A stretch of DNA of 64,000 nt from positions 434,001 through 498,000 of the forward strand of contig JAITLK010000003.1 in the NCBI GenBank assembly GCA_031277945.1, in the 5' to 3' direction. A program made the translations under genes and the position numbers. The stretch comes from Microbacterium sp. (GTDB lineage: Bacteria > Actinomycetota > Actinomycetes > Actinomycetales > Microbacteriaceae). Of the stretch, positions 47,815 through 57,044 are shown piece after piece. Positions within the stretch are counted from its first letter, which is position 1. Each line of letters begins with the position of its first letter. The notes under the pieces are model-generated. The model saw only the letters and a program-made list of their open reading frames with translations. It searched no databases and was not told the origin of the DNA.

Positions 47815-48912
47815 TCAGAGTTCGGCGTGCAACTGCCAGATGCGCTCGGCGGAGCTGTCCCAGGAGTACGCGCGCCCGCGATCCTCGCTGAGCACCCGGT
47901 AGCGCTCCGTGTCGGCGAGCACCTCGGCAACCGCATCGGCCAGCGCACCCTCCTCGGCGAGCACACCGCCATCGGCGACGACCTCGCGGTGAGCCGGAGT
48001 ATCGAGCGCGACCACCGGCACCCCGAGGGCGAGAGCCTCCACCACCCGCCACGGCCAGGCCGTGCGGCTGACGGTGGAGATCAGCACCTGTGAGCGGGCC
48101 AGCACCACGGCGCGATCAGCGGCATCCAGCACGGGCCGAAGCTGAAGGTAGCGCTCGGGAACTCCCGCGGCAGAGGCGAGGTCGCGAACGCCGGATTCTT
48201 GATCCACCGGCACGCCGATGACCACGACGGCCAGGTCATCATTCACCTGGGCGGCGGCCGCCGCGAATGCCTTCGCGATCCCGTCAGACGGCGCCGTCGT
48301 GGCGTCGGCCACCACGTAGCGCTCGGGCAGTGAAAGATCCCGAGCCCGCGCGTCAGCGTCGGTGGGCTCGCGGAACCAGGACGGCGCCGCGCCGGCGACG
48401 ACGCGCACGCGGTCACCGAAGGACCACTCCTCGTCGAGACGGGCGGCGTGGGCAAAGGTGGGTACGACGATGGCGTCGGCGTGCCGGACCGCGCGCTTGA
48501 GCATGCCGCGGTTCCACGTGACCGCGGTGCGTGCCATTTCCGACCCGGCTTCCCAGGGTCGCAGGTCCCACAGCGTGACAACCGTCTGATCCCCGTCGTT
48601 CACGCGGTCATGACGGATCAGAGGCGCGGCGAGTGTGGTCGAGTGAATGAAGCCGCCCCCGCTCGCTGGAGCGACGCCGAGCTGCCAGGCCGCGAGAAGC
48701 TCACGACGGGCAAGCGGCGCAACACGCACGTCGGACAGGCCGGGGACGAGGGTGGCGAGGTCCGCCTCCCCGTTCGGGACGATGGCCGCCACCTCGCATC
48801 CGTCCGGTGACATGCGCAACAGGGCCCGCGCCGTCTCGATCCCGGCCGTGGCCTGGTCCGAGAAGGACTGTGCCGATGCCTGCTCGATCACCACGCGAAG
48901 GGTCGCCGTCAT
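47815..48912 (-). CDS. GT4-like glycosyltransferase
   Basis: A 365-residue GT-B type protein beginning MTATLRVVIEQASAQSF. It has HSTTLAAPLIRHDRVNDGD, TLWDLRPW, and a donor region ALALGVPVVALDTPAHREVVADGG that carries the ExL-G-P-V pattern of GT4 enzymes. The ATG at 48912 follows TAGGGT (48920-48925, minus strand) by seven nt. It lies between LCP and the regulator gene on the same strand. Confidence 0.75.
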   Translation of the reverse strand: MTATLRVVIEQASAQSFSDQATAGIETARALLRMSPDGCEVAAIVPNGEADLATLVPGLSDVRVAPLARRELLAAWQLGVAPASGGGFIHSTTLAAPLIRHDRVNDGDQTVVTLWDLRPWEAGSEMARTAVTWNRGMLKRAVRHADAIVVPTFAHAARLDEEWSFGDRVRVVAGAAPSWFREPTDADARARDLSLPERYVVADATTAPSDGIAKAFAAAAAQVNDDLAVVVIGVPVDQESGVRDLASAAGVPERYLQLRPVLDAADRAVVLARSQVLISTVSRTAWPWRVVEALALGVPVVALDTPAHREVVADGGVLAEEGALADAVAEVLADTERYRVLSEDRGRAYSWDSSAERIWQLHAEL

Positions 48913-48919
48913 GACTCCG

Positions 48920-48925
48920 ACCCTA
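48920..48925 (-). promoter_or_regulatory. -10 element of the GT4-like gene
   Basis: TAGGGT, seven nt before the ATG at 48912. Confidence 0.5.
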
Positions 48926-48987
48926 GTGCTCACCTCCGACGGCGACGCCTCGGCACCCCGGTGGTCGGGGGACGCTCAGGTTGTACC

Positions 48988-50451
48988 TCAGGGCGCGGGG
49001 GTGTCCTCCGCGGCCGGCGGATGAAGCCTTTCCTGGATGAGCTGCTGGATGGCGGCGAAGTCCGGGTTCGTGTCATCGATCGTGCTGCCGTCCAGGAGCG
49101 GGGTGCCCTCCGGGTTGAGCTCGATCTTCTGCACCTCCTGCGACTTCGCCTTCAGAGCGAGGTTCAGGAACGGCTGCATCATCGACTGCGGCACGTCGGT
49201 CTCCATGACCGCGGTCCCCGCCTTGGCGATCTCCTGGAACCGCGAGAGCACGTTCTCGGGGGTGAACTGCTTCAGCATCGCCTCCTGCAGCTCACGCTGA
49301 CGACGCATCCGGTCCCAGTCGCTCGTGGTGTAACGCGAACGGGCGTACCACTGCGCGGTGTTGCCGTCCATGTGCTGCTCGCCCTGCTCGATCCAGCCGA
49401 TCGCCCAGTCCTCCGCGGGCTGTCCCTCGTATGCGGGACCGCCGCCCTCGGGCAGTCGCTCCACGACGTTGATCTGCACGCCGCCGAGTGCGTCGATCAA
49501 CGCGGCGAAGTGGTCCATGTCGATGAAGACGTAGTACGGGATGGTGATGCCGAGAACGCCCTCCGCCGCATCCTTGGTGGCCTCGATTCCCGGCGTGGAT
49601 CCGTTGGCGATGGCGTCGGGGTACAGTCCCTCGTCGGCACGGCAGATCTCCAGCTCGGTGTTGAGCTGGTTGATGGCGCTGGTCCAGCCGCACTCGTCGT
49701 CGGCGATGCCGTAGTGACCGTCCGGATAGAGGTCTTGCATCGGTCCCGGCGCGAAGGGGACGTCCGGCATGTCGCGCGGGATGCCGGTGATGGTCACCGC
49801 ACCGGTGTCGGCGTTGATGGAGACCACCGAGATGCTGTCGAAGCGCATGGAGTCCCGGCCGTCACCGGAGTCTGCGCCCAGCAGGAGGATGTTGTAGTAC
49901 CCGTCCGAGGGCGCCACGGGCGGGGCGCTGGAGGCGAAGACGCTGCCGAGCGTGTCTCGCGTCGTGCCGACGATCCCCGCGGCATAGGTCGCCGTGCCGC
50001 TGGAGACCACGAGCAGTCCGGCCGCCAGCGCGGCGATGCCGAACCGGGAGGCCGTGCGGATGCGGACGAGCTTCACGAGCATGAGGGTGTTCAGCCCGAG
50101 GATGATCCACAGCACCGCGTAGCCGATCAGCAGCCCCTGGGCCACCACGGTGATCGCCGCGAACAGCCAGCCGACGCCGATCAGCCAGAAGTAGAAGTCA
50201 CGAAACAGCACGGCGACGAGCACCGCGATGACCAGGAGGGTCCACATGAGGATCGTGGCGCCGAGGCCGAACCGCCCGAGCTTGCGGTTGCCCGCCAGAA
50301 CCTGCGGCGAGCCCGGGATCAGGAAGCCGAGGATCACCAGCCACCAGCCGCGACGGGTCATGACCGCGCGATCGGCCGCGTCGGGGTGACGCATGGGCTG
50401 GGTGCGAATCGCGGGCCCAGATCCCGCCCGATCGGCGATGAGCGCGGTCAC
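48988..50451 (-). CDS. LytR-CpsA-Psr (LCP) family glycopolymer-peptidoglycan ligase
   Basis: A 487-residue LCP protein that joins polyprenyl-linked glycopolymers to peptidoglycan outside the membrane. The N-terminal 160 residues hold four to five hydrophobic segments rather than the single anchor usual in LCP proteins. The catalytic domain begins [27 protein letters not shown] and continues ITGIPRDM and [20 protein letters not shown], with the Asp and Arg residues that bind pyrophosphate and metal. The GTG start overlaps the purE stop (GTGA). Fits as the attachment step for the polymers made in this locus. Confidence 0.93.
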   Translation of the reverse strand: MTALIADRAGSGPAIRTQPMRHPDAADRAVMTRRGWWLVILGFLIPGSPQVLAGNRKLGRFGLGATILMWTLLVIAVLVAVLFRDFYFWLIGVGWLFAAITVVAQGLLIGYAVLWIILGLNTLMLVKLVRIRTASRFGIAALAAGLLVVSSGTATYAAGIVGTTRDTLGSVFASSAPPVAPSDGYYNILLLGADSGDGRDSMRFDSISVVSINADTGAVTITGIPRDMPDVPFAPGPMQDLYPDGHYGIADDECGWTSAINQLNTELEICRADEGLYPDAIANGSTPGIEATKDAAEGVLGITIPYYVFIDMDHFAALIDALGGVQINVVERLPEGGGPAYEGQPAEDWAIGWIEQGEQHMDGNTAQWYARSRYTTSDWDRMRRQRELQEAMLKQFTPENVLSRFQEIAKAGTAVMETDVPQSMMQPFLNLALKAKSQEVQKIELNPEGTPLLDGSTIDDTNPDFAAIQQLIQERLHPPAAEDTPAP

Positions 50452-50963
50452 AACGATCCCTTGAGCCGGCTGTTCTTCTGCTCCACCTGGGCCTCCAAGT
50501 CACGGGCGTAGGCCTCGACGGCATCGGCGATGGCCGGATCGGCGGTGCCGAGGATGCGAGCCGCCAGGAGCCCGGCGTTCTTCGCGCCGCCGATCGAGAC
50601 GGTGGCCACGGGAATGCCCGCGGGCATCTGCACGATCGACAGCAACGAATCCATGCCGTCGAGCGTCGCCAGCGGCACGGGAACGCCGATCACCGGCAGC
50701 GCTGTGATGGAGGCCAGCATGCCCGGCAGATGCGCGGCTCCGCCGGCGCCCGCGATGATGACGCGCAGGCCACGTCCTCGCGCCTCCCGGCCGTAGCGGA
50801 CGAGCTTGTCGACCGTGCGGTGCGCCGAGACGACCTCGACCTCGTGCCGGATCCCGAATTCGGTCAGTGCGGCAGAGGCATCCGCCATCACCCGCCAGTC
50901 CGAGTCGGATCCCATAACGACGCCGACGAGGGGGGTGTCGGAGGAATGCAGCGCAGAGGTCAC
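50448..50963 (-). CDS. purE: N5-carboxyaminoimidazole ribonucleotide mutase
   Basis: PurE, 171 residues, de novo purine synthesis. It has [36 protein letters not shown], and [33 protein letters not shown], all at expected spacing. The GTG at 50963 follows TAGCCT (50970-50975, minus strand) by six nt. PurK, which makes its substrate, lies just upstream. The LCP gene overlaps its end. Confidence 0.96.
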   Translation of the reverse strand: MTSALHSSDTPLVGVVMGSDSDWRVMADASAALTEFGIRHEVEVVSAHRTVDKLVRYGREARGRGLRVIIAGAGGAAHLPGMLASITALPVIGVPVPLATLDGMDSLLSIVQMPAGIPVATVSIGGAKNAGLLAARILGTADPAIADAVEAYARDLEAQVEQKNSRLKGSL

Positions 50964-50969
50964 CAGAAC

Positions 50970-50975
50970 AGGCTA
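50970..50975 (-). promoter_or_regulatory. -10 element of purE
   Basis: TAGCCT, six nt before the GTG start, so purE-lcp may have its own promoter even though purK is upstream. Confidence 0.5.
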
Positions 50976-51045
50976 GGGGGCCTGGCCGAACGCCCGGTGC
51001 ACGGCACGCGGACGATCGCCCCGAATCCGCTGAGAGGCGGGATCG

Positions 51046-52170
51046 TCAGTCGAACGCCGCAGCAGCCGCACGGGCAGAGGCCAGCACCGCGTCCAGCTCG
51101 GGCCCCGCGGCGTTGACGTGGCCCACCTTGCGACCGGGACGCGGGGCCTTGCCGTAGGTGTGGATCTTCGCGTCGGGGGCCGCCGCCAGCGCTGCCGGGA
51201 AGCGCTCCGCCATCGTGGCGCCCTCCGGTCCGCCGAGGATGTTGATCATGACCGCGTGGGCCGCACGCGGGGCGGGGTCTCCGAGGGGGAGGTCCAGCAC
51301 GGCGCGCAGGTGCTGCTCGAACTGGCTCGTCACCGCACCGTCCTGCGTCCAATGGCCGCTGTTGTGGGGACGCATGGCCAGCTCGTTGACGAGGATGCGT
51401 CCGTCCGTCGTCTCGAACAGCTCCACCGCGAGCATGCCGGTGACACCGAGTTCCTCCGCGATGCGAAGCCCGAGGGCGGCGGCCTCCTCGGCCAGTCCTC
51501 CGATGCCGGGAGCGGGAGCGGTCACCTCGGCGCACACGCCATCACGCTGCACCGTCTGAACGACCGGGTATGCGACGGCCTGGCCCGACGGTCGGCGGGC
51601 GACCTGCTGCGCGAGCTCACGCGTGAAATCGACCATCTCCTCCGCCAGCAGTGCCCCGCCGTTGGCATCCTCCGCGAGCGCGGTGAACCAGTCGTCGGCC
51701 TCGTGCGCCGCGTTCACCACGCGGACGCCCTTTCCGTCGTATCCGCCCCGGGCGGTCTTGACCACGGCGCGTCCGCCATGGGCATCGAGGAACGTCGCAA
51801 GCTCATCAGCGTCGTGCACCGCCGCCCAGCCGGGCTGCGGTGCCCCGATGCGCGCCATGGTGTCCCGCATCACGAGTTTGTCCTGGGCGATGGCGAGCGC
51901 CGCGGGGCCGGGGTGCACGGCGATCCCCGCCGAGACGAGTCCCGCCAGCACGTCCTGCGGAACATGCTCGTGGTCGAACGTGATGACATCGACGTCGCGC
52001 GCGAACGCGAGGACGGTGTCGAGATCGCGGTAGTCACCGGTGGCCGTGGCGGCGAGCGCCGCGGACATGCCGGCCTCCTCGGCGAGCACACGGATCTCCA
52101 GGCCCAGCTCCTCCGCCGGCGCGATCATCATCCGTGCCAGCTGTCCGCCACCGATCACTCCGACGCGCAT
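51046..52170 (-). CDS. purK: 5-(carboxyamino)imidazole ribonucleotide synthase
   Basis: PurK, 374 residues, an ATP-grasp enzyme making N5-CAIR. It has GVIGGGQLARMM (N-terminal), TFDHEHVP, KTARGGYDGKGV (ATP-grasp loop), and VNELAMRPHNSGHWTQDG. The ATG at 52170 has GGGAG upstream; the frame runs on to 52224 but that extension is not supported. Tandem 11-bp repeats lie 90-135 bp upstream of the start. Confidence 0.95.
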   Translation of the reverse strand: MRVGVIGGGQLARMMIAPAEELGLEIRVLAEEAGMSAALAATATGDYRDLDTVLAFARDVDVITFDHEHVPQDVLAGLVSAGIAVHPGPAALAIAQDKLVMRDTMARIGAPQPGWAAVHDADELATFLDAHGGRAVVKTARGGYDGKGVRVVNAAHEADDWFTALAEDANGGALLAEEMVDFTRELAQQVARRPSGQAVAYPVVQTVQRDGVCAEVTAPAPGIGGLAEEAAALGLRIAEELGVTGMLAVELFETTDGRILVNELAMRPHNSGHWTQDGAVTSQFEQHLRAVLDLPLGDPAPRAAHAVMINILGGPEGATMAERFPAALAAAPDAKIHTYGKAPRPGRKVGHVNAAGPELDAVLASARAAAAAFD

Positions 52171-52257
52171 GCTCTCTCCCTCGCTTCGCGGTGCCCGTAC
52201 GCACCCGCTTCCATCCTCCCCCATCGCGCGGGCTTCCTCGCCCGCCGGATCCCGCCG

Positions 52258-52305
52258 CGAGACGTCGGCGAGACGTCGGCGAGACGTCGGCGAGACGTCG
52301 GCGAG
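52258..52305. repeat. Tandem 11-bp repeat with GACGTC core
   Basis: Four full copies and one partial copy of CGAGACGTCGG in head-to-tail order between the PH-domain gene end and the purK start. Each unit carries the palindrome GACGTC, which therefore recurs every 11 bp, close to one helical turn. The unit is far too short and uniform for CRISPR. Confidence 0.85.
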
Positions 52306-52311
52306 CGACGG

Positions 52312-52869
52312 TCAGATGAGAGGGCCGGTGGTGCCGGCCTGCTGGTCACGATGGGCGAGGATCTGGTTGACCTCCACCTGATCCACCAGGACTTCGTGCA
52401 CGAGGCGGGCATGCGGCACGTCCGTGAGCCGCAACGGTGGCTCCACGCCGTTGGAGAGAACGAGCGTCCCGCTCCCCCACAGTCGCTGCAGCGGTCCGCG
52501 TCGCAGCGAGACCGTGTAGCCGCGGGCGTGGGAGAGCTCACGACGGCGGCTCGAGAACAGACCGTCCGCGACGATCACGCGCCGGGTGGTGATGGTCACC
52601 CGTCGCGTGGACCAGATCACGTAGGGCACCAGGACCAGGAGCACCACGACGATGCCGCCGGCGAGCCACAGCATGAGGTCGGTGAGCCAGGGCACCGGAG
52701 GGTTGCCCGTGAACCAGCCGACCGCGCCGGCGGTAGCGATGAGCACCAGTGCCGACCAGAACAGCCGCCGTGCGTGGGGGTGAAGCCGGGCGATGAGAAG
52801 TTCGGGCACCGGGGATCCGGGCGCCGGCATCAGCGGGCGTCCCCCGATCGATCCCGGCTCGCTCATCAT
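52312..52869 (-). CDS. PH-domain (bPH2-like) membrane protein
   Basis: A 185-residue protein with a short N-terminus, two hydrophobic helices (ALVLIATAGAVGWF and LWLAGGIVVVLLVLVPYVI) and a C-terminal bacterial PH domain (about 90-170: RRVTITTRRVIVADGLFSSRRRELSHAR and GSGTLVLSNG). Related YdbS-type proteins have no fixed role. ATG at 52869 or 52866 could start it. It is downstream of birA in the minus direction, but a hairpin separates them. Confidence 0.8.
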   Translation of the reverse strand: MMSEPGSIGGRPLMPAPGSPVPELLIARLHPHARRLFWSALVLIATAGAVGWFTGNPPVPWLTDLMLWLAGGIVVVLLVLVPYVIWSTRRVTITTRRVIVADGLFSSRRRELSHARGYTVSLRRGPLQRLWGSGTLVLSNGVEPPLRLTDVPHARLVHEVLVDQVEVNQILAHRDQQAGTTGPLI

Positions 52870-52897
52870 GAGTCCATTCTCGCCTGCCCTCGCGCCC

Positions 52898-52935
52898 GAG
52901 CCGGGCAGCGGCACGCCCCCGTGCGGGCCCGGCTC
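52898..52935 (-). terminator. Hairpin terminator after birA
   Basis: Outer stem 52898-52905 with 52928-52935 and inner stem GCACG/CGTGC (52911-52915, 52920-52924). The outer arm covers the birA stop codon. Confidence 0.55.
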
Positions 52936-53722
52936 AGAAACGCAGGTGCACGATGTCGCCCGCCGAGACCGAATCCGGCTCCGCGGATCCGGCGCGGGTC
53001 ACCTGCAGGCGCCCCTCGGCGTCGATCCCGGTGGCGGCTCCCTCCAGCACGGACCCGTCGGGAAGCGACACCCGTACCTTCAGGCCGAGAGTCCCGCACA
53101 CCGAGACGACATCCGCATGCAGACCGCTCGCCACGGCGTCTCCCCCGGCCGCGGTCAGCGCGACCAGTGCGCGATCCAGCCGCACGAGGTAGTCCGCGAT
53201 GAGGCGGTCCTCATCGCACACTTCGCCTTCCACCGCGAACGAGGTCGCCGTCTCGACCGGCAGCTGCTCCGGCGCCATGGCCGTGTTGATCCCGGAGCCC
53301 ACCACGACCGCGGCGAAGTCGAGCGTCGCCTCGGCCAGGATTCCGCAGATCTTGCGCCCTCCCACCAGCACGTCGTTGGGCCATTTGAGAGCGACGTCCT
53401 GATCCGTCAGCTGTGCGCGGATGGCCTCGGTCATCGCCCATCCGGCGGCCAGCGGAATCCAGCCCCGGGCTTCCAGTGGCAGCTCATCCACCCGCAGCAG
53501 CACGCTGAGGGCGAGCGCGGAGCCCGGCGGGGTCTCCCAGCGCCGGTCCAGGCGCCCGCGGCCGGAGCGCTGGTCCGTGGTCAACAGGACCGCCAGGTGG
53601 GGGTAGTCCTCGGCGGAGGCCGCGAGTACGAGGTCGGCGTTCGTCGACCCGGTGTGCTCGGCCACCTGGACGCGGGGACTCACGGCTGCCGTCAGTGGGT
53701 ATCCGCTCGCGGGAATCGTCAT
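52934..53722 (-). CDS. birA: Biotin-acetyl-CoA-carboxylase ligase
   Basis: A 262-residue biotin protein ligase without the N-terminal repressor helix-turn-helix of E. coli BirA. It has [19 protein letters not shown] (biotinyl-AMP loop), [19 protein letters not shown] (with the active Lys), and [10 protein letters not shown], then a C-terminal SH3-like cap. It adds biotin to the EAMKM lysine of the carboxylase alpha chain at 61-63 kb. The ATG at 53722 follows TAGGGT by six nt. Divergent from accD. Confidence 0.95.
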   Translation of the reverse strand: MTIPASGYPLTAAVSPRVQVAEHTGSTNADLVLAASAEDYPHLAVLLTTDQRSGRGRLDRRWETPPGSALALSVLLRVDELPLEARGWIPLAAGWAMTEAIRAQLTDQDVALKWPNDVLVGGRKICGILAEATLDFAAVVVGSGINTAMAPEQLPVETATSFAVEGEVCDEDRLIADYLVRLDRALVALTAAGGDAVASGLHADVVSVCGTLGLKVRVSLPDGSVLEGAATGIDAEGRLQVTRAGSAEPDSVSAGDIVHLRF

Positions 53723-53728
53723 ACCGGC

Positions 53729-53734
53729 ACCCTA
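53729..53734 (-). promoter_or_regulatory. -10 element of birA
   Basis: TAGGGT, six nt before the birA ATG. Confidence 0.55.
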
Positions 53735-53821
53735 TGACGATCCGCCCCGGGCTGCGACGGGCACAGAACCCGCGGCGCGGGATTGTCGATTCGCCACAGG
53801 TGTTCGGCGAGGCACCGCTAC

Positions 53822-53827
53822 TAGGGT
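53822..53827 (+). promoter_or_regulatory. -10 element of accD
   Basis: TAGGGT, seven nt before the accD GTG. It faces the birA element across an 83-bp divergent stretch. Confidence 0.55.
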
Positions 53828-53834
53828 GGAATCC

Positions 53835-55427
53835 GTGACCGACGAGACCTACGACTTCGCGACGACCGCTGGCAAGATCGCCGACCTCCGTGCCCGTTTC
53901 ACGGAGGCCGTTCTGCAGCCCGAGAAGCTGGCCCAGGACAAGCAGCACGCGAAGGGCAAGCTGACCGCGCGCGAGCGCATCGAGATGCTCGTGGATCAGG
54001 GAAGCTTCGTCGAGTTCGACGAGTACGTGCGCCACCGCACCACGGCATTCGGCATGGACCGCTCCCGCCCCTACGGCGACTCCGTCGTCACCGGCATCGG
54101 CACCATCAACGGCCGCACCGTGGCGCTCTACTCCCAGGACTTCACGACCTTCGGCGGCTCGCTCGGTGAGGTCTCCGGAAACAAGATCATCAAGATCATG
54201 GAGTACGCGCTGCGTGGCGGCATGCCGATCATCGGCATCCTGGACTCGGGCGGGGCCCGCATCCAGGAGGGCGTCCTCGCCCTCAGCAAGTACGGCGAGA
54301 TCTTCCGGATGAACACGGCCTCCTCCGGTGTCATCCCGCAGATCTCGATCATCATGGGCCCGGCTGCCGGCGGTGCCGTGTACGGCCCGGCGCTCACCGA
54401 CTTCGTGATCATGGTCGACAAGACCAGCCAGATGTTCGTCACCGGCCCGGATGTCATCAAGACCGTCACCGGCGAAGACGTCGGCATGGAGGAGCTGGGC
54501 GGCGCGTACACGCACAACACCCGCTCCGGCGTCGCCCACTACCTGGCCAGCGACGAGGAGGACGCGATCGACTACGCGCGCACCCTGCTGTCGTTCCTGC
54601 CGGACAACAACATGACCGATGCCCCCGGCTACGACTCGCACTTCGAGTTCGAGACCACGGACCTCGATCGCCAGCTGAACACCGTCATCCCCGACCTCGC
54701 CACCCAGCCCTACGACATGAAGGGCGTCATCGAGAAGATCGTCGATGAGGGCGAGTTCCTCGAAGTCCAGCCGCTGTACGCGCCAAACATCCTCATCGGC
54801 TTCGGCCGCGTGGAGGGTCGCAGCGTCGGCATCATCGCCAACCAGCCCTCGCAGATGGCCGGCACGCTCAACATCGAGGCCGGCGAGAAGGCGAGCCGGT
54901 TCGTACGCTTCTGCGATGCGTTCTCCATCCCGATCGTCACCCTCGTGGACGTCCCCGGCTACCTCCCCGGCACCGATCAGGAGTGGACCGGCGTCATCCG
55001 CCGCGGCGCGAAGCTCATCTACGCCTACGCCGAGGCCACCGTCCCGCTGGTCACCGTCATCCTGCGCAAGGCCTACGGCGGCGCGTACATTGTGATGGGC
55101 TCCAAGCAGCTCGGCGCCGACGTCAACCTCGCCTGGCCGACGGCGGAGATCGCCGTCATGGGCGGCCAGGGCGCCGTCAACATCCTCTACCGCAGCGAGA
55201 TCCGCGCGGCCGAGGAGGCGGGCGAAGACGTGAACGCGGTGCGCACGAAGCTCGCCAACGAGTACACCTACAACGTCACGAGCCCGTTCCTGGCCGCCGA
55301 GCGCGGCGAGATCGACGGGATCATCGAGCCCGCGGCCACGCGCGTGGCCATCGCGAAGGCGCTGCGGTCGCTGCGCGGCAAGCGCGCCGAGCAGCCCGCC
55401 AAGAAGCACGGGAACATCCCGCTGTGA
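53835..55427 (+). CDS. accD: Acyl-CoA carboxylase beta (carboxyltransferase) chain
   Basis: A 530-residue carboxyltransferase subunit of acetyl-/propionyl-CoA carboxylase (the AccD5/PccB group). The [17 protein letters not shown] entry, [10 protein letters not shown] and [15 protein letters not shown] (N-terminal acyl-CoA site), and the C-terminal [27 protein letters not shown] and [17 protein letters not shown] are conserved. It works with the biotinylated alpha chain and the epsilon subunit to carboxylate acyl-CoA for lipid synthesis. The GTG at 53835 follows TAGGGT by seven nt. Confidence 0.95.
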   Translation: MTDETYDFATTAGKIADLRARFTEAVLQPEKLAQDKQHAKGKLTARERIEMLVDQGSFVEFDEYVRHRTTAFGMDRSRPYGDSVVTGIGTINGRTVALYSQDFTTFGGSLGEVSGNKIIKIMEYALRGGMPIIGILDSGGARIQEGVLALSKYGEIFRMNTASSGVIPQISIIMGPAAGGAVYGPALTDFVIMVDKTSQMFVTGPDVIKTVTGEDVGMEELGGAYTHNTRSGVAHYLASDEEDAIDYARTLLSFLPDNNMTDAPGYDSHFEFETTDLDRQLNTVIPDLATQPYDMKGVIEKIVDEGEFLEVQPLYAPNILIGFGRVEGRSVGIIANQPSQMAGTLNIEAGEKASRFVRFCDAFSIPIVTLVDVPGYLPGTDQEWTGVIRRGAKLIYAYAEATVPLVTVILRKAYGGAYIVMGSKQLGADVNLAWPTAEIAVMGGQGAVNILYRSEIRAAEEAGEDVNAVRTKLANEYTYNVTSPFLAAERGEIDGIIEPAATRVAIAKALRSLRGKRAEQPAKKHGNIPL

Positions 55428-55648
55428 GCGAGCACGACGAGACGCCCGTCACGCTGGAGATCCGCCGGGGAAATCCCACCCCGGAGGAGCTGGCGGCCGT
55501 GGTCGCCGTGGTCAGCGATGCCTACGCGGCGGAGATCGCGAGCCTGGAAGCCGACGACGGTCCGCGCCCGTCCGCCTGGATGCAGACGCGCCGGAAACTT
55601 CGCCGTCCGCTCAACCGCGAGGTCGGCTGGGGCCGCTTCAGCCGCTGA
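55424..55648 (+). CDS. accE: Acyl-CoA carboxylase epsilon subunit
   Basis: A 74-residue protein matching the actinobacterial epsilon subunit: [21 protein letters not shown] near the N-terminus and the short basic W-M-x-x-R tail ([16 protein letters not shown]). It boosts the activity of the alpha-beta complex. The GTG overlaps the accD stop by four nt (GTGA), which fits one-to-one coupling. Its length is typical for this subunit. Confidence 0.92.
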   Translation: MSEHDETPVTLEIRRGNPTPEELAAVVAVVSDAYAAEIASLEADDGPRPSAWMQTRRKLRRPLNREVGWGRFSR

Positions 55649-55655
55649 GGTCTCC

Positions 55656-55688
55656 GATGTGGGCCACCGCCGTGCGGTGGCCCACATC
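55656..55688 (+). terminator. Hairpin terminator after accD-accE
   Basis: A perfect 15-bp stem (55656-55670 with 55674-55688) with a 3-nt loop, eight nt after the accE stop. Confidence 0.8.
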
Positions 55689-55860
55689 TGTGTTCACCCC
55701 TGTCGTCCCTGTCCCCCATCCGCCACTCATCTGTCCCCCAAACGACCGACAGACACCGGCATGCATCTCGCACATACTGAGGGGACGACGCTCTGCGTTC
55801 ACCGGTTCGGCCGTTTTCAGGGTACGGTCCGCGCTGGTGCAGTCTGAGTCTTCGGGTGGC

Positions 55861-55912
55861 TCGGACGCCAGGACGAGGGGTGAGGAACTGACTCCCCCTC
55901 GTCGGCGTCCGA
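55861..55912 (-). terminator. Large hairpin near the end of the sensor operon
   Basis: An 18-bp stem (55861-55869 and 55872-55880 with 55895-55903 and 55904-55912), interrupted by a 2-nt bulge, with a 14-nt loop. It lies 56 nt after the last gene of the two-component operon on the minus strand and may end it, but a larger RNA structure cannot be ruled out. Confidence 0.5.
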
Positions 55913-55967
55913 CCCGGAACTCATGGGGCGACAGATCCACGGGTGACGAGAGGGGCTCCCCCGCGGA

Positions 55968-57044
55968 TCAGTCGCGCGCCCGCTCCGGATCGGCCGTGAC
56001 CACCCGCTGACGCGGGATCTCCTCCCACAGCACCACGAAGTCCTCATCGTCGGACTCGTCCATGCGCCCGACCACCGTCACCGCGATGCGCGGATCGCGA
56101 GCAGTGCGGATGATCAGGCGCGATGCCACCGTGCCGGAGACGATGTCGGCGAGTTCACCCCGGATGCGATCCAGCGACTGCTGATCGAGCCCGTCGAGTC
56201 CCCCCTCATCGAAGACGGTGATGGTACTCCCCCGCCGACGCGCGCTGTCCAGTTCGGCGCGCACCCGATCATCGAGCAGGCGGGCTCCGCGCAGCTCGTC
56301 GCGCAGACTTCCCTCAGCCAGACGCGCCTGCGCCCGCTCGTCAGGCGTGAGCTCCCCGCCGGACTGGATCACCCGCACGAGGATCGGGGCAGCGACCTGC
56401 AGCGCGAAGCGGACGCGCACGCGACGTTCCCGGCGCCGCGTCTCTTGAACGGCCTGCCAGGCGACGGCGGCACGCTGCAGTTCCACGAGGCGCACCGTGT
56501 CCCGCGCGGCGCGGTCGAGGAAGCCGAGCAGTAGCTGAGCACCCACGATCCACATCACCGATCCCGTGAGCCCCTGCCCCAGCGCCACGATGGGCCCGAG
56601 CCACGCGGTGGTGCCTACGGCGAGCGCCGCGGTGCCGATCCACGCGAAGCCCGGACGACGTCGTACGGTCGCGACGGTCAGCAGCGCTCCGATCAGTCCG
56701 ACATAGCTGGTGGCCCAGGACTCGGCGCGGTGCTCGGAGCCCACACTGAGCGACACCGCAGTGGGGACGAGCGCGGCCGTCACCACGGCGAGCACCGCGG
56801 CCCAGACCGGCAGCTTGCTCGGCCCGCGGTTGCCCGCGGTGAGGGGCGCGTCGGGATATGCGGCCGGAATCCGGGAGTCGGCGAAGAGGCAGATCGCGGT
56901 CGAGATCACCCCAAGCGCGAGCGCGCTCACGTAGACCACGGGCACCGACGGTGTCGCCGTCCACATCAGACCGCGTGAAGCCAGGTAGATGGCGAAGACC
57001 AGGCCGAGACCGACGAGGAGTCTGCGCACAGGGAGCACGGTCAC
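55968..57044 (-). CDS. Kinase-like membrane protein, third member of a two-component operon
   Basis: A 358-residue protein with about six hydrophobic segments (first 190 residues) and a cytosolic C-terminal part of about 150 residues. After a basic coiled stretch (VQETRRRERRVRVRFALQVAAPIL) the C-terminal region has the secondary-structure order of a histidine kinase ATPase fold (RARLLDDRVRAELDSARRRGSTITVFDE...), but I see neither a phospho-accepting His nor the N-box Asn or G-boxes. The GTG start overlaps the histidine kinase stop by four nt (GTGA), so it is coupled. It could sense or gate the kinase, but is otherwise unrecognised. Confidence 0.6.
   Translation of the reverse strand: MTVLPVRRLLVGLGLVFAIYLASRGLMWTATPSVPVVYVSALALGVISTAICLFADSRIPAAYPDAPLTAGNRGPSKLPVWAAVLAVVTAALVPTAVSLSVGSEHRAESWATSYVGLIGALLTVATVRRRPGFAWIGTAALAVGTTAWLGPIVALGQGLTGSVMWIVGAQLLLGFLDRAARDTVRLVELQRAAVAWQAVQETRRRERRVRVRFALQVAAPILVRVIQSGGELTPDERAQARLAEGSLRDELRGARLLDDRVRAELDSARRRGSTITVFDEGGLDGLDQQSLDRIRGELADIVSGTVASRLIIRTARDPRIAVTVVGRMDESDDEDFVVLWEEIPRQRVVTADPERARD

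Larger units (their letters stand above)
55649..55967. other. Intergenic region of 319 bp with two large hairpins
   Basis: The region between accE and the membrane protein gene contains the accE terminator, then about 170 bp without a convincing gene, then a larger hairpin at 55861-55912. No promoter or ribosome site is clear, and no ORF is supported. A small RNA is possible but not shown. Confidence 0.5.

Noticed and set aside
52258..52305. CRISPR array
   Set aside because: Units are 11 bp with no spacers and no cas genes nearby; it is a simple tandem repeat.
51118..53202. Plus-strand frame of about 690 codons over purK, the repeat and birA
   Set aside because: It crosses three known genes and an intergenic repeat and has no family match or good start.
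53484..55409. Minus-strand frame of about 640 codons under accD
   Set aside because: The accD reading is complete with all motifs, and the antisense product is a charged repeat-like string typical of codon-biased shadow frames.
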